Part shown: piece after piece, positions 18,437 through 30,417 of the stretch
Layout: each line of letters starts with the position of its first letter
Position numbering within the stretch: position 1 is the first letter of the stretch
Source of the DNA: Duganella sp.
GTDB taxonomy: Bacteria > Pseudomonadota > Gammaproteobacteria > Burkholderiales > Burkholderiaceae_D
NCBI GenBank assembly: GCA_026225475.1
Contig: JAMFSU010000040.1
Span: 1-63,662 of the forward strand
DNA length: 63,662 nt
Direction: 5' to 3'
Translations under genes and position numbers: made by a program
Notes under the pieces: model-generated
Database searches by the model: none
What the model was told of the DNA's origin: nothing
What the model saw: the letters and a program-made list of their open reading frames with translations, nothing else

Positions 18437-19456
18437 TTACTTCACTTCAGCCAGATAGCGTTCGCTGAACTGACGCTGCACTTCAGCCATCTTGCCGTAA
18501 TCGACTGCCTTGGAACGGGCATAATCGGACGCCGGCAGGAAACGCGCCTGGGCTTCCTTCGAAATCGCCGAAGCACGTACCGGACGCAGATAGGCATTGG
18601 CCCAGATGGCCTGACCTTCGTTGGACAACAGGAAGTCCAGCACCTTCTTGGCATTAGCCTGGTTCGGACCGTTCTTCACCAGACTGACCACATAAGGCAC
18701 AGTCACGCTACCTTCGGACGGAATGATGAAAGCAACATTGGCGTGATCCTTGTATTTTGCGCGATAAGCATCGAAGTCATAACCAAACAGGATCGGAATT
18801 TCACCCGACAGCAGACGCGCATAAGAGGTTTGCTTGGGCACGATAGGCTGGTTCTTTTGCAAGGTCTTGAAGAAATTGATGCCTGGCGTGAAGTTATCGA
18901 GCGTGCCGCCCAGCGCCTGGTTCACTGCCACTGCACCAACATAGCCGACAAACGCACTGGCGGGATCGAGATAGCCGATCAAGCCCTTGTATTCAGGCTT
19001 GAGCAAATCTTGCCACGAATGCGGCACCGGCTTGCCCTTGAGAGCATCGACGTTGACCATCAAACCCATGGTGCCGGAGTGGATAGTGGTCCAATAACCT
19101 TCCGGATCCTTCAGACCGGCCGGTACTTCACTCCAGCCTGCTGGTTTGTACGGGGTGATGATGTCCTGCTTCTTGGCTTCAATACCAAAGGTCACGCCAA
19201 CATAGGTGAAATCAGCAACAGGACTGGCCTTTTCCGCCAGCATCTGGGCCAGCGCCTGACCGCTATTCTTGTTGTCAGGTGGCACCGTGATACCGGTCTT
19301 TTCCTTGATGGTCTTGATCTGCGTGGCCCAATCGGCCCATTCGGGCGGACAGTTGTAGCAGATCACGTTTTGCGCGCTGGCCTGGATCGGTGCAGCGAAC
19401 GCCACGATCACGGCGGCGGCGGACGCGGCGGCCTGGATAAATCTGGATAAACGCAT
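18437..19456 (-). CDS. Periplasmic substrate-binding protein of the ABC importer
   Basis: Captures the solute in the periplasm. The 339-residue protein has a cleavable signal peptide (hydrophobic to about residue 27, cleavage after ASA-type sequence) and then the iron/spermidine/2-AEP-like type-2 binding fold; the mature N terminus VICYNCPPEWADW has two cysteines two residues apart. Typical segments are DFTYVGVTFGIEAKKQ and LLSNEGQAIWANAYLRPVR. It lies 55 bp after the LacI gene and 2 bp before the first permease. Family membership alone does not give the ligand; the neighbouring phosphodiesterase points to an organophosphate. Confidence 0.9.
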   Translation of the reverse strand: MRLSRFIQAAASAAAVIVAFAAPIQASAQNVICYNCPPEWADWATQIKTIKEKTGITVPPDNKNSGQALAQMLAEKASPVADFTYVGVTFGIEAKKQDIITPYKPAGWSEVPAGLKDPEGYWTTIHSGTMGLMVNVDALKGKPVPHSWQDLLKPEYKGLIGYLDPASAFVGYVGAVAVNQALGGTLDNFTPGINFFKTLQKNQPIVPKQTSYARLLSGEIPILFGYDFDAYRAKYKDHANVAFIIPSEGSVTVPYVVSLVKNGPNQANAKKVLDFLLSNEGQAIWANAYLRPVRASAISKEAQARFLPASDYARSKAVDYGKMAEVQRQFSERYLAEVK

Positions 19457-19511
19457 GGGTTTTCCTTTGCTGTTGCGGTTTGGATGGAAAAATTACTGCC
19501 TGAAAAATCAA

Positions 19512-20588
19512 TCAATACGTCATTACATGCTGGCTGTTCGCGCCATCGATGGCTTCATAGGTCCGTACCGAAGCGCCATGGCGTATTGCGTGCGCCAGAA
19601 TCTTCGACGCTGGCACGCCCGGACCTGGTTGCGGATCAATCGCCGCCACCAGCGTGCGTAGCGCCGTGTCGCCAATCAACTCAGACGGCTGCACCGCACT
19701 GGCCAATTCCGGCACCATTAGTTCGCCCAGTGGAATGCCGTCAAAGCCCATGACGGAAACATCGCGCGGCGCTTCAATGCCGACCTTGCGCAGGTCACGC
19801 ATGGCCGCCAGCGCCAGCAAGTCATTCGAACAAAACAACGCACTCGGGCGCTCACGCGCATCGGCAAACGTCTGCAGCAGGCCAACACCGGCATCGGTGC
19901 CACCCACAACGGCGCTGGTCGTGGTGTGACGCATCACTTCAAGCGGTGGCAGCGGTGTCAAACCATGCGCGCGCATAGCGTCTAGGTAACCGTGATAGCG
20001 CTGTATTGCACGGTCGGACGCATGAAAATGGCCACTCAGCATTTGAATACGGCGATGGCCGAGCGCAATCAAATAGGCCACGGCATCATGCGCGGCGGCG
20101 CGATTGTCGACCGACACCGACAGCCGTTCGCTTTGTTGCGGCTGGTTATAGGTCAACACATAAGGAATACCTTCGCGGTCGAGCACGTCGAGCGTCGGAC
20201 TGGCACTGGCGTCGGCCACCGTCAGGATGACGCCATCAACACGGTGACGCAGCAACAGCTCGACCGCAGCGGCCTCATCTTCCTGATGGTATTCAGTGGC
20301 CGTAAACATGACCGAATAGTCAAGCGCACGCGCCGCCAACTCGATGCCTTGCAGACATTGCGCAAATACCGTATTGGACAACGTTGGCACGACCACACCA
20401 ATGGTGCGGGAACGCCCGGCGCGCAGATTGCGACCATTGAAATTGGGTCGAAAACCCAGTTGCGTGATCGCCTGCTGAATTTTATCGGCGGTATCGCGGC
20501 TGACCGAACTGGGCGTATTGAGCAAACGCGACACGGTCGCGGTCGAAACACCTGCTTGCAGAGCGACTTGTTTGATGGAAGGAGGCAC
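19512..20588 (-). CDS. LacI-family transcriptional regulator
   Basis: Predicted repressor of the transport unit that follows it. The 358-residue protein starts with the LacI helix-turn-helix IKQVALQAGVSTATVSRLLN, then the hinge helix NFNGRNLRAGRSRTIGVVVP and a periplasmic-binding-like ligand domain. The start codon is GTG at 20588. A perfect LacI-family operator lies 17-30 bp upstream of that codon, so autorepression, and with it control of the entire downstream unit, is likely. LacI proteins usually bind sugars, so a sugar-phosphate or glycerol-containing inducer is plausible; that is inference. Confidence 0.93.
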   Translation of the reverse strand: MPPSIKQVALQAGVSTATVSRLLNTPSSVSRDTADKIQQAITQLGFRPNFNGRNLRAGRSRTIGVVVPTLSNTVFAQCLQGIELAARALDYSVMFTATEYHQEDEAAAVELLLRHRVDGVILTVADASASPTLDVLDREGIPYVLTYNQPQQSERLSVSVDNRAAAHDAVAYLIALGHRRIQMLSGHFHASDRAIQRYHGYLDAMRAHGLTPLPPLEVMRHTTTSAVVGGTDAGVGLLQTFADARERPSALFCSNDLLALAAMRDLRKVGIEAPRDVSVMGFDGIPLGELMVPELASAVQPSELIGDTALRTLVAAIDPQPGPGVPASKILAHAIRHGASVRTYEAIDGANSQHVMTY

Positions 20589-20604
20589 GATGGCGGCTGG
20601 CTAA

Positions 20605-20618
20605 TGAAAACGATTACA
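20605..20618. promoter_or_regulatory. Perfect LacI/GalR-family operator upstream of the lacI-type gene
   Basis: TGAAAACGATTACA matches the generic LacI-family operator TGNAANCGNTTNCA at every fixed position, with the central CG. It lies just upstream of the GTG start of the LacI-family gene and so probably mediates autoregulation and induction of the ABC/phosphodiesterase unit. Confidence 0.8.
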
Positions 20619-20796
20619 TCGTGCCAGCGCTTTGTTACGGCCCGATGACCATGCGCAGGGACAAACTGCATAAAAATAAGCGGCAGCACTTCCATGCCCA
20701 CCAATAAAATATCTCCTCAGCAACTTTCCCGCCCCCTATCCTGCAAAATCACGCGCGCATCGAGATCTGCACAGAACTGCGTCGCTACGGGGGTGA

Positions 20797-23487
<2,691 letters not shown>

Positions 23488-23530
23488 ACCCGAAACCCCA
23501 ACACTCACGCACCTGACCACGGATACTGAC

Positions 23531-24064
23531 ATGGCATTTCAACTTACTCGAATCAAGGCGCTGCACTGGCTATTGTTCCTGCTGGCGGCATTCACACTGA
23601 CCGCCTGCGGCTTCCATTTGCGCGAACCGGCCCAATTGCCGTTCAACACCATTTATATTGATTTACCGCGCAACTCGCAGCTCGCAACTGAACTCAAGCG
23701 CTACCTGAAGGTGAGTAATGCCGAAGTGGTCGACTCGCCCTCAGCAGCCGACACCGTCCTGCAAGTGCTGGCCAACTCACGTGAGCAAAAGATTCTGACG
23801 CTGACCACCAGCGGCCAGGTCAGCCAGTACTCGTTGTACCTGCACTTTACGTTCCAGCTCAAGGACAATAAGGGTGCCGTGATCATCACACCAGCCACCA
23901 TCACGCTCAAGCGCGACATCACTTACGACGCCAATCAGGCACTGGCCAAGGAAGCAGAAACTGCATTGCTGTATCGCGACATGCAAAGCGACCTGGTGCA
24001 GCAGATCATCCGCCGCCTGGCCGCCAGCAAGCCCAATTCCGGCAATGTGACGATCAACGAGTAA
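23531..24064 (+). CDS. lptE: LPS-assembly lipoprotein LptE
   Basis: Outer-membrane lipoprotein plug of the LptD translocon that inserts LPS. The 177-residue product has a signal peptide ending in the lipobox TLTACGFHLRE (lipidated C26); CGFHLR is the typical LptE start of the mature protein. The fold continues with alternating beta segments. I chose ATG 23531; the frame is open 18 codons further upstream without a signal-like sequence. Located between leuS and holA, the conserved position in Proteobacteria. Confidence 0.95.
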   Translation: MAFQLTRIKALHWLLFLLAAFTLTACGFHLREPAQLPFNTIYIDLPRNSQLATELKRYLKVSNAEVVDSPSAADTVLQVLANSREQKILTLTTSGQVSQYSLYLHFTFQLKDNKGAVIITPATITLKRDITYDANQALAKEAETALLYRDMQSDLVQQIIRRLAASKPNSGNVTINE

Positions 24065-24080
24065 AGCGCAGGCATCGGCA

Positions 24081-25100
24081 ATGCAACTACGGCTCGACGC
24101 GCTCGATACCCATCTGACGAAATCACTGTCGGCGTTGTATGTGATCGCCAGCGACGAGCATCTGCTCGCGCTGGAAGCCGCCGACAAGATCCGCAAAACA
24201 GCGCGCGCCAATGGTTATACCGAGCGTGATGTGCTGGTGGTCGAGCGCAGTTTCAAATGGGGCGAACTGTTGGCGGCCAATCAGTCGCAATCGCTGTTCG
24301 GCGACAAGAAACTGATCGAGTTACGCATCCCCACCGGCAAACCGGGTAAGGATGGCGGACAAGCATTACAAGAATATGCATCCAATCTGAATCCCGACAA
24401 CCTGACCATCATCAGCCTGCCCAAACTCGATTGGGCTACTGCCAAGGCAGCCTGGGTTGGCGCTTTGCAGCAAGCGGGGGTCTATATCGACATCCCGCTG
24501 GTCGAGCGTGCCCATCTGCCCGGCTGGATTGCCAACCGGATGAGCCTGCAGCAACAGAGCGCCGACCGCCAGTGCATGGATTTCATTGCCGACCGTGTCG
24601 AAGGCAATCTGCTCGCTGCGCATCAGGAAATCCAGAAGCTCGGCCTACTGTATCCGGCCGGCAAACTCTCGTTTGAACAGGTACACGACGCTGTGCTCAA
24701 TGTGGCACGCTACGATGTCTTCAAACTCAACGAAGCCATGCTGTCGGGCGACGCTGCGCGCCTGATGCGCATGATGGATGGACTCAAGGGTGAAGGCGAA
24801 GCGCTACCGCTGGTGCTGTGGGCAGTGGCCGAAGAAGTACGCACCTTACTCAAGCTCAAATTTGGCGTCAGCCAGGGCAAAAACCTCGGCATGCTGCTCA
24901 AGGAATACCGCATCTGGGGGCCGCGCGAAAAATTAATGGAGCCCGCCTTGCGCCGCATCAGCCTGACCACCTTGCAAACTGCGCTGCGCGAAGCCGCGCA
25001 AATCGACAAGATGGTCAAGGGCTTGCGCGCCAAAGCCTTTTCCGGCGATGCCTGGGACGCCTTGGCGCAACTTGGCCTGAAACTGGCGCGCGGTTATTGA
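24081..25100 (+). CDS. holA: DNA polymerase III subunit delta
   Basis: Wrench subunit of the clamp loader that opens the beta clamp. The 339-residue protein has the AAA+-like but ATP-site-free delta layout, with the N-terminal [20 protein letters not shown], the segment [20 protein letters not shown] and a helical collar domain at the C terminus. It follows lptE by 16 bp. Length is typical. Confidence 0.95.
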   Translation: MQLRLDALDTHLTKSLSALYVIASDEHLLALEAADKIRKTARANGYTERDVLVVERSFKWGELLAANQSQSLFGDKKLIELRIPTGKPGKDGGQALQEYASNLNPDNLTIISLPKLDWATAKAAWVGALQQAGVYIDIPLVERAHLPGWIANRMSLQQQSADRQCMDFIADRVEGNLLAAHQEIQKLGLLYPAGKLSFEQVHDAVLNVARYDVFKLNEAMLSGDAARLMRMMDGLKGEGEALPLVLWAVAEEVRTLLKLKFGVSQGKNLGMLLKEYRIWGPREKLMEPALRRISLTTLQTALREAAQIDKMVKGLRAKAFSGDAWDALAQLGLKLARGY

Positions 25101-25122
25101 CTATATCGTTTTAGAGAACCAC

Positions 25123-26394
25123 ATGACGCTCAACATCGAACAATACATGACCGACATCGGTCAACGTGCACGCCTCGCTTCGCGCGCCATGGCGCGTGCC
25201 GATACAGCTATCAAGAATCAGGCGTTGCTGCTGATCGCGGCCGCCATCCGGCGCGATGCCGACACGCTGCGCGCGGCCAATCAGCAAGACCTGGCCGCCG
25301 CACGCGCCAACGGCTTGTCGGAGGCCCTGCTCGATCGCCTGACCTTGTCCGACAAAGCCATTGCGACGATGGCCGAAGGCCTGGAGCAGATCGTCGCGCT
25401 GGCCGACCCTATCGGTGAAATTTCCAACATGAAATTTCGCCCCAGCGGCATCCAGGTCGGCCAAATGCGCGTGCCGCTCGGCGTCATCGGCATCATTTAC
25501 GAAGCCCGTCCCAATGTCACCGTCGATGCGGCTGGCCTATGTATCAAGAGTGGCAATACCACCATCTTGCGGGGCGGTTCAGAAGCGATCCACTGCAATC
25601 AGGCACTCGCCAAACTGGTCAAGCAAGGACTGGCCGAAGCCGGTTTGCCGCAGGATGCGGTGCAAGTGGTCGAAACCACTGACCGCGCCGCAGTGGGCGC
25701 GCTGATCACCATGCCGGAATATGTCGACGTCATCGTGCCGCGTGGCGGCAAGGGGCTGATCGAACGCCTGATCAAGGAATCCAAGGTACCGATGATCAAG
25801 CATCTGGATGGCATCTGCCATGTCTACATCGATGACAAGGCCGACCTGCAAAAAGCGCTCGATATCGCCTTCAATGCCAAATGCCATCGTTACGGTACCT
25901 GCAACACCATGGAAACCCTGCTGGTGGCCAATGACATCGCCGCCGAGGTCTTGCCGCAACTGGCAGCGCTGTATCAGACCAAGGAAGTCGAACTGCGTGG
26001 CGATGCCGCCAGTTGCCACATTCTGGCCGGCTACCCCTGGCTCAAGGCAGCCGTGCAGGAAGACTGGTCCACCGAATACCTGGCGCCGATCCTGGCCGTG
26101 AAGATAGTGTCCGGCCTTGATGAAGCGATCGTGCACATCAACACCTATTCGTCGCAGCATACCGATGCCATCGTCAGCGAAGACTACAGCCGCGCCATGC
26201 GCTTCCTGCGCGAAGTAGACTCGGCCTCGGTCATGGTCAACGCCTCGACCCGTTTTGCCGATGGTTTTGAATATGGCCTCGGTGCCGAAATCGGGATTTC
26301 CAACGACAAACTCCATGCGCGCGGCCCAGTCGGCCTGGAAGGACTGACCTCGCTCAAATACGTCGTGCTGGGACAAGGGCAAGTGCGCCAATAA
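25123..26394 (+). CDS. proA: Gamma-glutamyl phosphate reductase
   Basis: Second step of proline synthesis, reducing glutamyl-5-phosphate to the semialdehyde with NADPH. The 423-residue protein has an aldehyde-dehydrogenase fold with [20 protein letters not shown], the phosphate-loop region [18 protein letters not shown], and the catalytic cysteine in [14 protein letters not shown]. Starts 22 bp after holA. All key motifs are intact. Confidence 0.98.
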   Translation: MTLNIEQYMTDIGQRARLASRAMARADTAIKNQALLLIAAAIRRDADTLRAANQQDLAAARANGLSEALLDRLTLSDKAIATMAEGLEQIVALADPIGEISNMKFRPSGIQVGQMRVPLGVIGIIYEARPNVTVDAAGLCIKSGNTTILRGGSEAIHCNQALAKLVKQGLAEAGLPQDAVQVVETTDRAAVGALITMPEYVDVIVPRGGKGLIERLIKESKVPMIKHLDGICHVYIDDKADLQKALDIAFNAKCHRYGTCNTMETLLVANDIAAEVLPQLAALYQTKEVELRGDAASCHILAGYPWLKAAVQEDWSTEYLAPILAVKIVSGLDEAIVHINTYSSQHTDAIVSEDYSRAMRFLREVDSASVMVNASTRFADGFEYGLGAEIGISNDKLHARGPVGLEGLTSLKYVVLGQGQVRQ

Positions 26395-26444
26395 ACGCCG
26401 CACCTTCCACTCTCCGCATATTAGCCATCCGCCAAAGGACTTGC

Positions 26445-26867
26445 ATGCTCTGGATCAAAGCACTTCATATCGTCTTCATCGCCTCCTGGTTCGCCGGCCT
26501 GTTCTATCTGCCGCGCATCTTCGTCAATCTGGCGCAGGAAACCGATGCCGCCAGCCATCAGCGCCTGCTCGGCATGGCACGTCGGCTGTTTCGCTTTACC
26601 ACCATACTGGCGTTGCCTGCCCTCGTATTCGGCCTGTGGCTGTACCTCGGCTATGGCATCGGCAGTGGCCCCGGCAACGCCTGGATGCACGCCAAGCTGT
26701 TTCTGGTGATCCTGGTGATCGGTTACCACCACGCTTGCGGCTCGCTGCTGCGCAAGTTTGAAAACGGCCGCAATCAGCGTAGCCACAAGTGGTTCCGCTG
26801 GTTCAATGAAGTCCCGGTATTATTAATGCTTGGCATTGTCATTCTGGTCGTGGTCAAGCCGTTCTGA
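26445..26867 (+). CDS. hemJ: Protoporphyrinogen oxidase HemJ-type membrane protein
   Basis: Predicted to oxidise protoporphyrinogen IX to protoporphyrin IX, the step before HemH. The 140-residue protein has four membrane spans and the HemJ signature pattern: KALHIVFIASWFAGLFYLPR at the N terminus with the conserved His and Arg, then MHAKLFLVILVIGYHH and KWFRWFNEVPVLLM. AAAGGA lies at a good distance upstream of ATG 26445. It follows proA by 50 bp. The assignment is by family (HemJ/YagU-CopD-like); no HemG or HemY is visible in the window. Confidence 0.9.
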   Translation: MLWIKALHIVFIASWFAGLFYLPRIFVNLAQETDAASHQRLLGMARRLFRFTTILALPALVFGLWLYLGYGIGSGPGNAWMHAKLFLVILVIGYHHACGSLLRKFENGRNQRSHKWFRWFNEVPVLLMLGIVILVVVKPF

Positions 26868-26898
26868 TTGTCTTTTCTCGTTTTTTACGGAGTCCCTC

Positions 26899-27504
26899 AT
26901 GAGCAAGGTATGTGAATACTTCTTCGCGCCGCACTCCCCCTTTGCCTATCTGGGACATGCGCGCTTCGTCGCCATGGCCAAGCAGCATCAGGTGCAGGTT
27001 GCGCTCAAGCCGTTCGATCTGAGCAAGGTGTTCGGGCTGTCGGGCGGCTTGCCGCTGGCCAAGCGCGCACCGCAACGCCAGGCTTACCGGCTCAAGGAAC
27101 TGGCACGCTGGAGCGCCTACCTGGAGTTGCCGATGCATCTGCAACCGACGTATTTCCCGGTGCAAAGCGATGCTGCGGCACGGCTGATCATTGCCACGCA
27201 ACTGGCCCATGGCACCACCGCCGCACTCGACCTGACCGGCGCGATCATGCGCGGCATCTGGGCGGAACAAAAAAATATCGCCGACAATGACACCCTGCTG
27301 GCTATCGTCAATAGCCTCGGCCACGATGGCATGAGCCTGCTGAAGTCATCGGAAACGGCCAGCGTGCAAGCCGAATTTGACCGTTTCACCGAAGAAGCCA
27401 GCGCCGCCAATGTATTCGGTGCGCCGTGGTATATCGTTGACGGCGAAGGCTATTGGGGCCAGGATAGACTCGACTTTGTCGAGCGCGCTCTGGCCGCCAA
27501 GTAA
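26899..27504 (+). CDS. DsbA-fold isomerase, 2-hydroxychromene-2-carboxylate isomerase family
   Basis: Glutathione-dependent kappa-class-like enzyme by family. The 201-residue protein begins with a thioredoxin strand and FFAPHSPFAYLGHARF, where serine replaces the CxxC of DsbA, as in HCCA isomerases. It ends with NVFGAPWYIVDGEGYWGQDR and LDFVERAL, the conserved C-terminal signature. I chose ATG 26899; the frame is open upstream but overlaps hemJ. No naphthalene or other PAH genes are nearby, so the true substrate is probably another compound. Confidence 0.87.
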   Translation: MSKVCEYFFAPHSPFAYLGHARFVAMAKQHQVQVALKPFDLSKVFGLSGGLPLAKRAPQRQAYRLKELARWSAYLELPMHLQPTYFPVQSDAAARLIIATQLAHGTTAALDLTGAIMRGIWAEQKNIADNDTLLAIVNSLGHDGMSLLKSSETASVQAEFDRFTEEASAANVFGAPWYIVDGEGYWGQDRLDFVERALAAK

Positions 27505-27660
27505 GCTAAGTAAGTCTACGCAGCACCGACGCGACACTGCGCTGCAATCTATATCAAAGCCGTTCCCGCGTGGGCTGGAACGGCTGATTCGCTTTATGGC
27601 GGCACCAGTAGTATCAACATCATCATTCTCAGCACCACCAACGGACAAAAGGTACCCCTC

Positions 27661-28941
27661 ATGGTCACACTCTCTGCAACACCACTAGCCGCATTTGCGG
27701 CCGCCAAACCATTTTCCTATTTCTGCCCTTGCCCACGCGGCCTCGAAAGCGCGCTGGCAGAAGAACTCAATGAAATCGCCGAGTACGCCGGCGCTGCCGC
27801 TGCGCTCAAGGTGCACACGCAAGTGCCGGGCGGCGTCCATTGCTCAGGCACCATGCTGGCTGCCTATCAGCTCAATCTGCGCTCGCGTATCGCCAGCCGC
27901 GTCTTGCTGCGCATCGCGCATGGCGCCTACAAGAATGAAAACGACATCTACGACCTGACGCTGGAACAGCAATGGGAAAAATGGTTTGAGGTCTCGCACA
28001 CCATCCGCGTCGATGTCACTGCCGTCAAATCGCCACTACGCAGCCTCGAATTCGCCACCCTGAAAATCAAGGACGCCATCTGCGACCGCTTCCGCGAGCG
28101 TTTCGACGAACGCCCATCGGTCAATACCAAGACCCCCGATATGCGCATCTCCGGCTTCCTCGATGCGCACAATTTCACGGTCTACCTCGACACTTCCGGC
28201 GAAGCGCTGTTCAAGCGCGGCTGGCGCGAAGAAACCGGTGAAGCGCCGCTGCGCGAAAACCTCGCCGCCGGCCTGCTGCGCACCAGCGGCTGGAAGCCAG
28301 GCATGGTGTTGTTTGACCCCATGTGCGGTTCCGGTACCATCCTGGCCGAAGCAGCGCAAATGCTGGCCGGTATTCCGCCCGGTGCGCGCCGCCGTTTTGC
28401 ATTTGAAAAATTCGACAACTTTGATGGCGAAGCCTGGCTGGCCATCAAGGGCGATTTCAAACCGAATCCGCTACCGACCGTACCCACCATTTTCGGCAGC
28501 GACATTTCCGGCGATATGGTCAACATGGCACGCCACAATCTGCGCCTGGCTGGCATCCAATTCGAGGTGCCACTCAAGCAGATCGAAGCACAGGAAGTCA
28601 AACCGCCGCTGGATGCAGACGGCAACCCAAGCACCGGCATCATGCTGACCAATCCGCCCTATGGCGAACGCATCAGCGTGCGTGGCGACAGCGCGCTGCC
28701 GACTGACGACCTGTTCACCGCCTTTTTCAGCGCCTTCGGCACCACACTCAAGCAACGTTTTGCCGGCTGGAGCGTATTCCTGTTTTCGGCCGATCTGGGC
28801 CTGCCAAAATTGTTGCGCCTGAAAGAAGCGCGCAAGACACCATTCTTCAACGGCGCACTGGAATGCCGCTTGTTCCGTTTCGACATGGTGGAAGGCTTCA
28901 ACCGCCGCGAAGCAGCCAAGCCGAAGACTGCCGAGGACTAA
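27661..28941 (+). CDS. THUMP-domain SAM-dependent RNA methyltransferase (RlmL-like)
   Basis: Predicted rRNA guanine-N2 methyltransferase. The 426-residue protein has an N-terminal ferredoxin-like plus THUMP RNA-binding part (FSYFCPCPRGLESALAEEL to about residue 190) and a C-terminal Rossmann methyltransferase with MVLFDPMCGSGTILAEAA (SAM loop) and the catalytic motif LTNPPYGERI. It matches the RlmL half of E. coli RlmKL; the RlmK half is absent, as is usual in Betaproteobacteria. AAAGG lies upstream of the start. Confidence 0.9.
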   Translation: MVTLSATPLAAFAAAKPFSYFCPCPRGLESALAEELNEIAEYAGAAAALKVHTQVPGGVHCSGTMLAAYQLNLRSRIASRVLLRIAHGAYKNENDIYDLTLEQQWEKWFEVSHTIRVDVTAVKSPLRSLEFATLKIKDAICDRFRERFDERPSVNTKTPDMRISGFLDAHNFTVYLDTSGEALFKRGWREETGEAPLRENLAAGLLRTSGWKPGMVLFDPMCGSGTILAEAAQMLAGIPPGARRRFAFEKFDNFDGEAWLAIKGDFKPNPLPTVPTIFGSDISGDMVNMARHNLRLAGIQFEVPLKQIEAQEVKPPLDADGNPSTGIMLTNPPYGERISVRGDSALPTDDLFTAFFSAFGTTLKQRFAGWSVFLFSADLGLPKLLRLKEARKTPFFNGALECRLFRFDMVEGFNRREAAKPKTAED

Positions 28942-29087
28942 TCAGGCAAGCTGGCAGTGGTGGGAAGATTGTCAAGCAACGCGCAACAATGCATCCCGCC
29001 GTAATCTATTTATCGCCGGCTCGCTTTTCCTTACAGTGGCTCCCATCGAAGTCAATCGTGACTTCTATCACTACTTGGGAGCCCTGC

Positions 29088-29513
29088 ATGACCACCACTA
29101 CCGTCAATACCCGCGCCGACTACGCGGCGTTTCTGTTACGCATCACGACTGGCCTGTTTTTCCTCGCCCATGCCGCCATGAAGATCTTCGTCTTCACCTT
29201 GCCCGGCACCGTCGCTTTCTTCGAATCACTTGGCCTGCCCGGTTTTATGGCCTATCTAGTGATCCTGCTGGAAGTGGTCGGCGGCATCGCGCTGGTGCTC
29301 GGCATCTATGGTGATTTGTTCGCCATTGCGCTGGCCATTGACCTCGCCGGTGCAATTGCCACCGTACATGCCAAGAATGGCTTCTTCTTCACCAACCCGC
29401 ATGGCGGCTGGGAATACCTGGTAATGTGGATCGTCGCTCTGATCGCCGTATTCCTGCTCGGCAATGGCGCGTTTGCCATCAAGCGCAGCAGTTTTGTCCA
29501 AACAACCGCATAA
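29088..29513 (+). CDS. DoxX-family membrane protein
   Basis: Four-span inner-membrane protein of 141 residues. The segment LLRITTGLFFLAHAAMKIFVF and the following ILLEVVGGIALVLGIYG are typical for DoxX. The start at 29088 has GGGAG upstream; longer frames starting from 28863 overlap the methyltransferase gene and look spurious. DoxX proteins are often linked to redox or thiol stress but their function is not established. It is followed 65 bp later by the dioxygenase gene. Confidence 0.85.
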   Translation: MTTTTVNTRADYAAFLLRITTGLFFLAHAAMKIFVFTLPGTVAFFESLGLPGFMAYLVILLEVVGGIALVLGIYGDLFAIALAIDLAGAIATVHAKNGFFFTNPHGGWEYLVMWIVALIAVFLLGNGAFAIKRSSFVQTTA

Positions 29514-29578
29514 TTCCGCTGTCATGACTGGGGCCACAGCATTGCCTTGCCCCGGCGCCACTTTTCTGGAGTTCCATC

Positions 29579-30403
29579 ATGTCCCTCACCCTGCCCTCGC
29601 TGTTTCTGTCCCACGGCTCACCCATGCTGGCGGTGGAACCGGGTCGCACCGGTCCCTTGCTGCACACCATCGGTGAAGTATTGCCGCGCCCCAAGGCGAT
29701 CGTGATCATGTCACCGCACTGGGCGACGCAGACGCCGCGGGTCGGCAATCTGCCCAAGCAGCGCGTGATTCATGACTTCGGCGGTTTTCCGCAAGCCCTG
29801 TATGAACTCGACTACCCTGCTGCCGGCGCCCCCGAACTAGCCGAACGCGTCATCGATCTGCTGCGCGAGGCTCAATTGAACGCGCAAACCGATGCTGACT
29901 GGGGACTCGACCACGGCGCCTGGGTGCCGCTGCGTTACCTCTATCCACAAGCCGACGTACCGGTGTTGCAACTATCGATGCAGCCGCATCAGCCTGCGCT
30001 CTATCATTACCGCGTCGGCCAGTTATTGGCGCCGCTGGCGCGCGAAGGCATCCTGTTGATCGGCTCCGGCAGCTTCACCCACAACCTGCGCGAACTGCGA
30101 CGCAGCGAACCCGGCGCCGACACCGCGCCGCATACGCTGGAATTCCTGCAATGGTTTCTGACCCAGATGCAGGCGGGCGACCTGGAAGCCATGCTCAACT
30201 ATCGGCAACTGGCGCCACATGCGGTGCGCGTACACCCCTCCGATGAACATTTGCTGACATTGTTCTTCGCCATGGGCGCCGCCGACGACTGGACCCGCCT
30301 GGTTCATTTCGACAGTGGCACGACCTATCACAGCCTGCGCATGGATTCATTCGCATTCGGCAGCAATGCAGCGCTGCTGGCTGATATGCCGGTAGCGGCG
30401 TGA
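29579..30403 (+). CDS. Extradiol dioxygenase, LigB/DODA (YgiD) family
   Basis: Predicted non-heme metal ring-opening dioxygenase acting on catechol-type compounds such as 4,5-opening of DOPA. The 274-residue protein has the metal-ligand histidines in FLSHGSPML, IVIMSPHWA, DHGAWVPLRYLYP and GSGSFTHNLREL, the order found in DODA/YgiD. Physiological substrate is unknown; E. coli YgiD acts on DOPA. A LysR-family regulator starts 14 bp after its stop on the same strand and is probably co-transcribed. Confidence 0.92.
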   Translation: MSLTLPSLFLSHGSPMLAVEPGRTGPLLHTIGEVLPRPKAIVIMSPHWATQTPRVGNLPKQRVIHDFGGFPQALYELDYPAAGAPELAERVIDLLREAQLNAQTDADWGLDHGAWVPLRYLYPQADVPVLQLSMQPHQPALYHYRVGQLLAPLAREGILLIGSGSFTHNLRELRRSEPGADTAPHTLEFLQWFLTQMQAGDLEAMLNYRQLAPHAVRVHPSDEHLLTLFFAMGAADDWTRLVHFDSGTTYHSLRMDSFAFGSNAALLADMPVAA

Positions 30404-30417
30404 AACGGGCCAAATAG

